Below are positions 6,236-12,807 of a stretch of DNA of 14,551 nucleotides, in pieces. Position 1 is the first letter of the stretch. Every line of letters begins with the position of its first letter. Below the pieces are notes generated by a model. That model was given only the letters and a program-made list of their open reading frames with translations. It had not been told where the DNA came from and did no database searches. The stretch is from Actinomycetota bacterium (GTDB lineage: Bacteria; Actinomycetota; Actinomycetes; Nanopelagicales; Nanopelagicaceae): assembly GCA_947465365.1 (NCBI GenBank), contig CANIAV010000010.1, forward strand, positions 1 through 14,551, in the 5' to 3' direction. The position numbers and the translations under genes were made by a program.

Positions 6236-7278
6236 TTAACAGCTAGCTCTTGGCTTAAGGCAATCCAGCGATCGAGCAACTTAGATGCTGCGCCGTTATC
6301 AACCGCAGCGATCGCCTTAACCAGCGATTTACTAATTCTCTCGTGAATACCTTGCGTCATGTCACCATCGAAAGCAGCTATTGCAGCGGCGGCATTTAGT
6401 AATACCGCATCTCGCGGGGCGCCTTTTTCTCCAGCAAAAATCGCTTTAGTAATTCGGGCATTCTCAGTGGCATCTCCCCCAACTAGCGCGCTTATTGGAG
6501 CGTTAGCTAAACCAAAATCTTTGGCGTCAATACGATCGCTCGTGATTTCACCGTTGCCAATTGTTAGGACGGAAGTGCTCGTAGCAAGAGTTATTTCATC
6601 CAAACCATCATCGCCGCGAAAGACGAAACCTTCAACGCCACGGTCTGCCAGAACTTGCGCCATAACCAAGTGCATACGCTCATTTGCCACACCAATTGCA
6701 GCGGCCTTGGGTCGCGCTGGGTTTGCTAAAGGTCCGAGAATGTTAAAGACAGTTGGTGTGCCTAACTCTTTACGAGCAGGTGCGGCAAAGCGCATCGCTG
6801 GATGAAAGACCGGTGCGAAACAGAAACCAATCCCCAGTTCTGCAACTGTTTTAGCCACCTTTGCACCATCAAGATTTATCGCAACACCGAGTGCTTCCAA
6901 TAGATCACCAGCGCCAGATTTTGAAGATGCAGCGCGGTTTCCATGTTTAACCACGCGTGAGCCAGCTGCCGCAGCAATAATCGCGGCAGTCGTTGAAATA
7001 TTTATCGTATGTGCACCATCTCCACCAGTGCCGACTGTGTCAACGGAACGTTCGGCAATATTGATCGGCGCGCAATGGGAATACATCTGCTCGACCAATG
7101 CGCCAACTTCTTCCGGGGTTTCACCTTTGGCTTTTAAGGCGAGTAAAAATTCCTTGAGAGATTCTTTATCTGATCGATCTTCTAAGACTTCGCGCATCAA
7201 GCCTTGCGCTTCTAACGGTTCTAAATCCAAGCCGTTATTTAGCTTGGAGATAGAGGCAGCCCAATCGATAGAGCTCAT
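6232..7278 (-). CDS. trpD: Anthranilate phosphoribosyltransferase
   Basis: Joins anthranilate to PRPP to form phosphoribosyl-anthranilate, the second step of tryptophan synthesis, in the cytoplasm. The 348 residues are normal for the family. The PRPP-binding loop GTGGDGAHTINIST (83-96), the flexible loop KHGNRAASSKSGAGD (111-125), the anthranilate-site region HPAMRFAAPARKELG with R169 and FNILGPLANPA, and the Mg-binding DGLDE (D227, E228) are all present, so it should be active. The other trp genes are not in the window. Isolated trpD next to ctaE-qcrCAB is a known actinobacterial arrangement. It begins 15 nt after the receiver-like gene, so the two form an operon. The stop codon overlaps that of the convergent exonuclease by 4 bases (6232-6235, inside TTAATTAA), with no terminator between them. 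No leader peptide or attenuator is visible. Confidence 0.97.
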   Translation of the reverse strand: MSSIDWAASISKLNNGLDLEPLEAQGLMREVLEDRSDKESLKEFLLALKAKGETPEEVGALVEQMYSHCAPINIAERSVDTVGTGGDGAHTINISTTAAIIAAAAGSRVVKHGNRAASSKSGAGDLLEALGVAINLDGAKVAKTVAELGIGFCFAPVFHPAMRFAAPARKELGTPTVFNILGPLANPARPKAAAIGVANERMHLVMAQVLADRGVEGFVFRGDDGLDEITLATSTSVLTIGNGEITSDRIDAKDFGLANAPISALVGGDATENARITKAIFAGEKGAPRDAVLLNAAAAIAAFDGDMTQGIHERISKSLVKAIAAVDNGAASKLLDRWIALSQELAVN

Positions 7279-7293
7279 GATTTGAACTTTAAG

Positions 7294-7722
7294 TTAGCCG
7301 ATAGCGGCTGCGGTATTTGATCGCATTAAATCTGCGACCGTATTGGCCAAAGTAAATGGATCTATCGGATGAATAACGCTCGCCTCGGCACGTGACCATG
7401 CTGCAAGCCAGGCATCTTCACGACGTCCGGTAATCAACAAAACTGGTGGGCAGTTAAAGACCTCATCCTTTAATTGGCGGGCAATTCCCATGCCACCTTC
7501 AGGAACTGCTTCGCCGTCAAGGATAAAGAGATCTGCGCGAAGTTCGCCTGAAACGCTTTTGCGATCTACAAATGCGCGCAGGGCAGCACCTGTTGCAAAC
7601 TCTTCAATCTGATGTTCTGGCAAGTCATCGCTAACTCGTTTGCCAAGGGCAGCTTTGATTGCGGCGCGGACGGAAGCGTCATCGGAATAGACGATGATGA
7701 TCGGCTTACGGGTCGTTGACAT
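7294..7722 (-). CDS. Stand-alone receiver-like (response regulator) protein
   Basis: The 142 residues have the layout of a CheY-like receiver and no output domain. IIIVYSDD carries the acidic pair D14-D15, LFILDG carries the putative phospho-acceptor D69, VLLITGR carries T98, and SVIHPIDPFTL ends the fold. The lysine normally found before the Pro in the last motif is His118 here, so phosphorylation chemistry may be altered or absent. It is probably cytoplasmic, acting by protein contact. It heads the operon with trpD and diverges from ctaE-qcrCAB, so it could link signalling to respiration or tryptophan synthesis; that is inference from position. The ATG at 7722 has no Shine-Dalgarno. TAGACT (minus strand, 7729-7734) ends 6 nt upstream, pointing to a leaderless mRNA. 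Similarity is from fold pattern only, and no histidine kinase is nearby. Confidence 0.7.
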   Translation of the reverse strand: MSTTRKPIIIVYSDDASVRAAIKAALGKRVSDDLPEHQIEEFATGAALRAFVDRKSVSGELRADLFILDGEAVPEGGMGIARQLKDEVFNCPPVLLITGRREDAWLAAWSRAEASVIHPIDPFTLANTVADLMRSNTAAAIG

Positions 7723-7872
7723 GGGGCAAGTCTAATCAAAGCCAACCCCTGCATCTGCCTGATTTCTCTCCCGAAAGGGCGTGACCCGTTTCACCCAAAT
7801 CTAGCCAATTTAAGGGCCAGAACTCGACCGCTAAATAGGTAGGTAGGCGTACTTTCAGGGATACTTGCCCCC
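7723..7872. promoter_or_regulatory. Divergent promoter region between the receiver-trpD operon and ctaE-qcrCAB
   Basis: At 150 bp this is the largest intergenic gap in the window. At its left edge TAGACT (minus, 7729-7734) lies 6 nt before the receiver ATG. At its right edge GATACT (7860-7865) lies 7 nt before the ctaE ATG. Both look like -10 boxes of leaderless transcripts. The two start contexts are near mirror images: CATGGGGCAAGT (7720-7731) and ACTTGCCCCCATG (7863-7875). A short TAGG triple repeat sits at 7836-7847, 26-37 bp before ctaE, and a second TACTTT box at 7850-7855 could also serve as a -10. No clear operator palindrome, RNA gene or small ORF with a credible start was seen. Confidence 0.5.
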
Positions 7873-8502
7873 ATGACCAGTTCAACAATCGCCGCTTCGC
7901 ACAAGATAAGCCGCCCAAATTTGGTCGCGGTCGGAACGATCGTCTGGCTCGCTAGCGAGTTAATGTTCTTCGCGGCCCTATTCGCTATGTACTTCACGAC
8001 CCGCGCCGTACAGGGCCCGGCGATTTGGTTGAAGTCAACTGAAATTTTAAATATCCCATTCGCAGCGCTCAATACAACTGTGCTTGTTCTCTCTTCGGTC
8101 ACCTGCCAATTCGGAGTTTTCGCAGCGGAACGTTTTCAAGCAAAGCGCACTGGTTCAATTTTTAAAATCAAATCATGGGGAATGCGTGAATGGTTTTCTC
8201 TAACTTTCTTGATGGGCGCATTCTTTATCGCCGGTCAAATTTATGAATACGCAAGCTTGGTTACTGAAGGCCTAACGCTTTCCTCAGCGGCATATGGTTC
8301 GGTCTTCTATATCGCAACTGGCTTTCACGGTCTTCACGTAACCGGTGGATTGATCGCATTTTTGATTGTCATGGTTCGCGTTTCAAAGGCGCGTCGCTTT
8401 ACCCATAATCAAGCAACCACGGCAATTGTTGTTTCGTATTACTGGCACTTTGTCGATGTTGTTTGGATTGCCCTTTTCTCAGCGATTTATTTAATCAAGT
8501 AA
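7873..8502 (+). CDS. ctaE: Cytochrome c oxidase subunit III
   Basis: Subunit III of the aa3 oxidase, a membrane subunit without metals that stabilises the catalytic subunit and the D-pathway proton entry. The 209 residues form five membrane helices (about 17-40, 62-85, 108-130, 140-168 and 185-207), the short bacterial form that lacks the first two helices of the mitochondrial protein. Family marks are E29 in [19 protein letters not shown] (150-159) and [10 protein letters not shown] (189-198). It is the first gene of the ctaE-qcrC-qcrA-qcrB operon, 31 nt before qcrC. It lies away from ctaC-ctaD, which are in the facing operon; this split is typical of Actinobacteria. The start follows a -10-like GATACT by 7 nt with no Shine-Dalgarno, suggesting leaderless translation. 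Confidence 0.97.
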   Translation: MTSSTIAASHKISRPNLVAVGTIVWLASELMFFAALFAMYFTTRAVQGPAIWLKSTEILNIPFAALNTTVLVLSSVTCQFGVFAAERFQAKRTGSIFKIKSWGMREWFSLTFLMGAFFIAGQIYEYASLVTEGLTLSSAAYGSVFYIATGFHGLHVTGGLIAFLIVMVRVSKARRFTHNQATTAIVVSYYWHFVDVVWIALFSAIYLIK

Positions 8503-8533
8503 GAACTTACAGAGAAGAAACGGAAAAAATATC

Positions 8534-9325
8534 TTGAAGCGTCTCTCCCGATTCCGCAGACACCGCGCGGTCGCGCCCCTTCTCTTAGTTTTGGCTCTCC
8601 TCTCGATCGGAACCACTTTCTCCGTTGCTGGCGCTGCAACAAGTACTCCAATTACTGCGGCTGAAAAGAGCGCGCTAATCGATGAGGGAAAACAACTCTT
8701 TCTTAAGGGCTGTTCCTCTTGCCACGGTTTAAATGCTGAAGGTGGAGGTATCGCACCTTCACTAATAGGCGTTGGTGCTGCATCCGTTGACTTTCAGGTA
8801 GCAACTGGACGCATGCCGATGGCTGATATGAGCACCCAAGCGATGCGCAAAAAGCCGGTATATAACGAGAAGCAAGTTGAAGCTTTAGCGGCATATGTTG
8901 CTTCCCTTGCACCTGGACCAGAAGTTCCAGGCGAATCGCAATTGAATTACGAACGCGATGGATCAGCTGCGCAAGGCGGCGAGCTATTTCGCACAAACTG
9001 CGCGATGTGCCATAACTTCGCTGGACAAGGTGGAGCACTTACTCAAGGTAAGTACGCACCAACTTTGATGGGCGTTGAAGCACGACATATTTACGAAGCG
9101 ATGATCACTGGTCCGCAATCAATGCCCGTCTTCTCCGATAAGACAATTACACCTGCTGAAAAACTTTCGATTATCAAATGGATTAAGGCAGCCGAAGCTG
9201 AACCACAACTTGGCGGGGCAGCACTCGGTCGCGTTGGACCAGTTACAGAAGGACTGCTTGTTTGGACACTTGGACTCGGGCTGTTAGTTGGCGTCGCGGT
9301 CTGGCTAGCGATGAAGGCGAGATAG
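8534..9325 (+). CDS. qcrC: Diheme cytochrome c subunit of the bcc complex, TTG start
   Basis: Carries electrons from the Rieske protein directly to CuA of the aa3 oxidase, replacing both cytochrome c1 and soluble cytochrome c in Actinobacteria. Two c-type heme sites are seen: CSSCH (60-64) and CAMCH (156-160). Likely axial methionines lie in GRMPM (92-96) and in SMPVF (M197). An N-terminal hydrophobic segment (about 12-34, after a very basic start) serves for Sec export, and a C-terminal helix (about 240-260) followed by KAR anchors the protein with the hemes outside. Length (263) fits the family. The TTG at 8534 is chosen because there is no in-frame ATG upstream after the ctaE stop, GGA at 8522-8524 gives a modest ribosome site, and the basic-hydrophobic signal begins there. 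It ends 3 nt before qcrA. Confidence 0.96.
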   Translation: MKRLSRFRRHRAVAPLLLVLALLSIGTTFSVAGAATSTPITAAEKSALIDEGKQLFLKGCSSCHGLNAEGGGIAPSLIGVGAASVDFQVATGRMPMADMSTQAMRKKPVYNEKQVEALAAYVASLAPGPEVPGESQLNYERDGSAAQGGELFRTNCAMCHNFAGQGGALTQGKYAPTLMGVEARHIYEAMITGPQSMPVFSDKTITPAEKLSIIKWIKAAEAEPQLGGAALGRVGPVTEGLLVWTLGLGLLVGVAVWLAMKAR

Positions 9326-9328
9326 AGA

Positions 9329-10321
9329 ATGTCTAACGAAATCGAAGCGATAAAAGATCCTGGTCTGCCAGCCCACGTTCATCGTCGCGCAGATACTGAC
9401 CCAAAGGCGGCTAAGAAAGCTGAACGACAAGTTGCGATTCTCTTTATTCTTTCTGCGCTAGGCACAGTCACAATGATTGGTTCTTATATTTTTATTCCGC
9501 AAGATGTCTTTATCTTCTTCCCAGTTTTAGGTAATACAAATGCACACCAACTCTTCCTTGGTCTAGGAATGGCGGCATCGCTCTTCTTTATCGGAATGGG
9601 CGCAATTCATTGGGCTAAGACTTTGATGCCAGATGAAGAAGTAGTTATTCAACGTCATGAATTCCGATCCCCTGATGAAGACCGTGAAGATTTTGTAGCA
9701 ACCGCTAAAGCAGGAGCTGCAGCTGCCGGACTTGGCCGTCGCTCATTAATTAAGCGTTCGCTTGGGCTATCACTTGGATTAGCTGGATTATCACCACTTA
9801 TCTTGCTTCGCGACCTTGGTCCGCTGCCAAAAGATGAGCTCTCAAAGACTTCTTGGAAAGCTGGAACTCGCTTAGTTACTGATCCGGGCGATCGTCCAAT
9901 TCGCGCCGAAGATCTTGAAGTTGGCGCAGTTGCGCAGACTTTGCCGGAAATTACTAAGGGCGCCGAACGCGCACTTTCAGATATTGGAAAAGATGCAGTT
10001 CTATTAATTCGTCTTCGCCCCGAAGAATTTAACTTAGATGCCGAACGTCTATCTTGGACGCACGAAGGCATCATCGCTTTTTCAAAAATTTGTTCCCATA
10101 TGGGTTGCGCAGTCGCCTTATATGAACAACAGACCAAGCACTTGTTATGCCCTTGCCATCAATCGACCTTCGATGTAACCCGCGCTGCCAAAGTTATCTT
10201 TGGACCTGCGGCGCGACCACTTCCTCAACTCGCGATCACAGTAGATTCCGAGGGATACTTGGTCGCAAAACAACCATTTACCGAACCTGTTGGACCTAGC
10301 TTCTGGGAGCGCTCATCATGA
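9329..10321 (+). CDS. qcrA: Rieske iron-sulfur subunit of the bcc complex
   Basis: Takes the first electron from menaquinol and passes it to QcrC. The C-terminal Rieske domain has both cluster motifs, CSHMGC (C255, H257) and CPCH (C274, H277), with C260 and C276 available for the stabilising disulfide. The 330-residue length comes from the actinobacterial three-helix N-terminal part: helices at about 36-56, 72-92 and 143-162. The third helix is preceded by GRRSLIKRS (136-144), a Tat-like motif. In Streptomyces QcrA the third helix is known to be handed to the Tat system after Sec inserts the first two, and the same dual insertion is inferred here. The gene starts 3 nt after qcrC and overlaps qcrB by four bases (ATGA, 10318-10321), implying translational coupling. 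Confidence 0.97.
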   Translation: MSNEIEAIKDPGLPAHVHRRADTDPKAAKKAERQVAILFILSALGTVTMIGSYIFIPQDVFIFFPVLGNTNAHQLFLGLGMAASLFFIGMGAIHWAKTLMPDEEVVIQRHEFRSPDEDREDFVATAKAGAAAAGLGRRSLIKRSLGLSLGLAGLSPLILLRDLGPLPKDELSKTSWKAGTRLVTDPGDRPIRAEDLEVGAVAQTLPEITKGAERALSDIGKDAVLLIRLRPEEFNLDAERLSWTHEGIIAFSKICSHMGCAVALYEQQTKHLLCPCHQSTFDVTRAAKVIFGPAARPLPQLAITVDSEGYLVAKQPFTEPVGPSFWERSS

Positions 10322-11904
10322 CAGCACGTGAAAGAATCGCAGGCAGTGTCGCTAACTATGTTGACGAGCGAACTGGCGCAGCCGCATGGATGAAGAAGAA
10401 CCTCAATAAGGTCTTCCCTGATCACTGGTCATTCTTACTTGGCGAAATCGCACTGTACTCATTTGTGATCTTGTTGCTATCTGGCACATTTTTAACTTTC
10501 TGGTTCGATCCATCGCAGCGTGAAGTTATCTACGATGGCGGATACCAACCGCTATCTGGATTAAAGATGTCAGCTGCCTACGCATCAACTCTGCATATTT
10601 CATTTGAGGTTCGTGGCGGACTCTTAATGCGACAAATCCACCACTGGGCAGCACTTATCTTTATGGCGGCGATCGTCGTTCACTTAATGCGCGTCTATTT
10701 CACCGGCGCTTTCCGCAAGCCCCGCGAATTTAACTGGATTATTGGTGTTGGACTTTTGACTTTAGGAATTGTTGAAGGATTCCTCGGTTACTCACTTCCT
10801 GATGATCTTCTTTCAGGAACAGGTATCCGAATTGCCGAAGCGATTATCCAAGCCCTTCCTTTGGTCGGCTCTTATCTAGCCTTCTTTGCATTTGGTGGAG
10901 CATTCCCCGGTGAGGCATTTATTCCACGTATCTACACCGTGCACGTACTTTTACTTCCGGGCGCATTCCTTGCTTTGATTACCGTGCACTTAATGTTGGT
11001 CTGGTATCAGAAGCACACCCAATACCCAGGTCCAGGACGAACTGAGAAGAACGTAGTTGGTTATCCACTTTTGCCGGTCTATATGGCTAAAGCTGGCGGC
11101 TTCTTCTTCATCGTCTTCGGCGTAACTGCATTCCTTGGCGCTGTCGCATCAATTAACCCGATCTGGTTATACGGTCCTTACACACCAGGACAAATTTCTG
11201 CCGGATCACAACCCGATTGGTACATGGGATGGCTAGATGGTTTAGTCCGAATGTCTCCCCCACTTGAAACGCATGCCTTTGGCCACACGATCTCCTGGAA
11301 TATCCTAATTCCAGGGCTAATTGTTCCGGGAATCTTATTTACTGGTATGGCTTTATATCCATTTATCGAAAGCTGGATGACCGGCGATAAGCGCGAGCAT
11401 CACTTACTTGATCGTCCACGTAATGCGCCAAACCGCACTGCCCTTGGCGTCATGTCACTTACCTTTATGTTGGTCGCCCTTATCAACGGCGGTAACGACA
11501 TCATTGCAACCACATTCCACTTAACTATCAATCAGATTATGTGGTTCTCTCGCATTGCAATCTTTGTACTTCCACCGCTTTCCTTCATGATTACAAAGCG
11601 TCTCTGTCTATCGCTACAACGAGCCGACCGTGACCTTGTGCTACATGGACGCGAAACTGGTCGTTTGGTAATGATGCCGCATGGTGAATTCGTGGAAGTC
11701 CACGAACCGATCTCACCTGAAAAGGCATGGCTTCTGACTCAGCATGAGCAGAACCCAGCACTTGCCTTAGACGAGAACGATTCACGTGGCGTTCGTCGCC
11801 CAGGAACTCTTAAGAACAAGCTACGTGCACGTTTAAGTAGGGCTCATGCAGTTGCTGTTCCAAAGGTAACCGCCGAAGATCTCAAGGAGATCGAGCACCA
11901 CTAA
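10318..11904 (+). CDS. qcrB: Cytochrome b subunit of the bcc complex
   Basis: Membrane core of the menaquinol:cytochrome c reductase, binding two b hemes and both quinone sites. Likely heme ligands are H108/H122 (spacing 14, HHWAALIFMAAIVVHLMR) and H209/H224 (spacing 15, from HVLLLPG to ITVHLM). The 14/15 pattern is the b6f/actinobacterial form rather than the mitochondrial 14/14. The Qo-site motif is PDWY (299-302) instead of PEWY, which is typical of Actinobacteria, as is the cytoplasmic extension with GRETGRLVMMPHGEFVEV (444-461). At 528 residues it is a full-length fused b6 plus subunit-IV protein. The first codons overlap qcrA. The stop (11902-11904) overlaps the stop of the convergent SRPBCC gene, with no terminator hairpin seen at the junction. 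In mycobacteria this subunit is the target of imidazopyridine drugs such as Q203. Confidence 0.98.
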   Translation: MTARERIAGSVANYVDERTGAAAWMKKNLNKVFPDHWSFLLGEIALYSFVILLLSGTFLTFWFDPSQREVIYDGGYQPLSGLKMSAAYASTLHISFEVRGGLLMRQIHHWAALIFMAAIVVHLMRVYFTGAFRKPREFNWIIGVGLLTLGIVEGFLGYSLPDDLLSGTGIRIAEAIIQALPLVGSYLAFFAFGGAFPGEAFIPRIYTVHVLLLPGAFLALITVHLMLVWYQKHTQYPGPGRTEKNVVGYPLLPVYMAKAGGFFFIVFGVTAFLGAVASINPIWLYGPYTPGQISAGSQPDWYMGWLDGLVRMSPPLETHAFGHTISWNILIPGLIVPGILFTGMALYPFIESWMTGDKREHHLLDRPRNAPNRTALGVMSLTFMLVALINGGNDIIATTFHLTINQIMWFSRIAIFVLPPLSFMITKRLCLSLQRADRDLVLHGRETGRLVMMPHGEFVEVHEPISPEKAWLLTQHEQNPALALDENDSRGVRRPGTLKNKLRARLSRAHAVAVPKVTAEDLKEIEHH

Positions 11905-12374
11905 TCCTCGCAGAGGTTCTTTAACTGCACCAGGCTCTTTGCCATCCATTTCGGATTGCGTTCTAAGGAGCCTGTGGCATCTAGCCACTTAACGGCATAC
12001 CAAGGAATATCGCGACCACTAAAAGTTTCAGTGACTTGAGTTTTTCCATCGCCTAAATCTATAAGCTCGTAAGTCCAAGTCCACTTCATAAGGTGAGACC
12101 ATGAAATTTTCTTACCTTCTTCAAAGGCGACTACTTTATTTGTGATGCGATAGGGAACTTTGATCTTCATTCCCATTCCAAACTTTGCGCCCAAACTAAG
12201 ACGTTCAGGCCCTGAAATACTCTTCTGAATCGTGCCTGAACCATCAAAGAGTTGGTGTGAACGTGGGTCCGCGATTAGATCAAAGATTTTTTCTGCAGGT
12301 GCAGAGATTACGATGCGTGCTGCGGTAGTTCGTGGGATATCAATTTCCAGAATTTGCGCGCGGATTTTTTCCAT
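11901..12374 (-). CDS. SRPBCC (START-like) family protein
   Basis: The 157 residues follow the SRPBCC/polyketide cyclase-like pattern: IVISAPAEKIFDLIADPRSH (22-41), the mid-domain GAKFGMGMKI and KVVAFEEGKKISWSH, the strand pair WTWTYELIDLGDGKTQVTET, and a long C-terminal helix ending SLVQLKNLCED. Such proteins have a deep hydrophobic pocket for lipids, quinones or other small ligands. No signal or membrane segment is visible. It is the last gene of the ctaC-ctaD-ctaF operon, 25 nt after ctaF, and its stop overlaps qcrB tail-to-tail. Its place suggests a helper role in oxidase or quinone handling, by analogy with the COQ10 START-like proteins, but sequence alone does not show a ligand. The ATG at 12374 precedes the first strand by about 18 residues. 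Family fairly sure; role unknown. Confidence 0.82.
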   Translation of the reverse strand: MEKIRAQILEIDIPRTTAARIVISAPAEKIFDLIADPRSHQLFDGSGTIQKSISGPERLSLGAKFGMGMKIKVPYRITNKVVAFEEGKKISWSHLMKWTWTYELIDLGDGKTQVTETFSGRDIPWYAVKWLDATGSLERNPKWMAKSLVQLKNLCED

Positions 12375-12399
12375 TACGTAAATCTAGAGATAAAACCCT

Positions 12400-12807
12400 T
12401 TAGTGGGAAGAGTTCTCAGGAAGTGGCTTTTCATATTCGGTTACAAAACCAATGATGCTAATAACTAGAGTTCCTAGAGATATTAGAGTTAGCCACCAAC
12501 CGATTAAGAGTGAAAGACCCAGCGCCATTGCGCTCAAGGCAACCGGTAGCGGCCACCAGGAATGAGGGCTATAGAAACCAAGTTCTCCAGCGCCTTCGGC
12601 GATTTCGGCGGTAGCACGATCTTCCGGAAGTTCGTGGCCGATTCGCTTTGCCGTAAACCATAAATAGAAACCAACCATGCCAGCCAAGCATGCAGCTAGC
12701 GTCATGCCGGTTATACCGACTGCTTCTCCCCCAACGAAGTAATAAACAACTGCCATTATTACGTAGAAGATTGAGAGGCCGGTAAATAGGCGCCAGTTGG
12801 CTTTCAT
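12400..12807 (-). CDS. ctaF: Cytochrome c oxidase subunit IV, actinobacterial type
   Basis: Small membrane subunit found in the aa3 oxidase of Actinobacteria, thought to stabilise the complex. The 135 residues form four membrane helices (about 7-27, 32-52, 84-103 and 105-124). The loop between the two helix pairs carries GELGFYSPHSWWPL (74-87), the recognisable signature of this family. The gene is translationally coupled to ctaD: on the minus strand the ctaD stop and ctaF start share one base (TAATG). Downstream lies the SRPBCC gene after 25 nt. Family presence is one of the stronger indications that the DNA is actinobacterial. Confidence 0.94.
   Translation of the reverse strand: MKANWRLFTGLSIFYVIMAVVYYFVGGEAVGITGMTLAACLAGMVGFYLWFTAKRIGHELPEDRATAEIAEGAGELGFYSPHSWWPLPVALSAMALGLSLLIGWWLTLISLGTLVISIIGFVTEYEKPLPENSSH

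Noticed and set aside
6359..6805. Plus-strand open frame of 148 codons rich in Ala, Ser and Pro
   Set aside because: It is antisense to trpD, whose coding is certain; no ribosome site or family signature.
7836..7847. TAGG triple repeat before ctaE as a meaningful repeat or operator
   Set aside because: Three copies of a 4-mer are expected by chance often enough, and it shows no symmetry.
8499..8510. GTAAG-AA-CTTAC inverted repeat after ctaE as a terminator
   Set aside because: The two-base loop is too tight, the stem is short and AT-rich, and no T tract follows; qcrC must be transcribed through it.
9655..10137. Minus-strand open frame of 160 codons
   Set aside because: It is antisense to the QcrA coding sequence; Ser/Arg-rich shadow frame with no domain.
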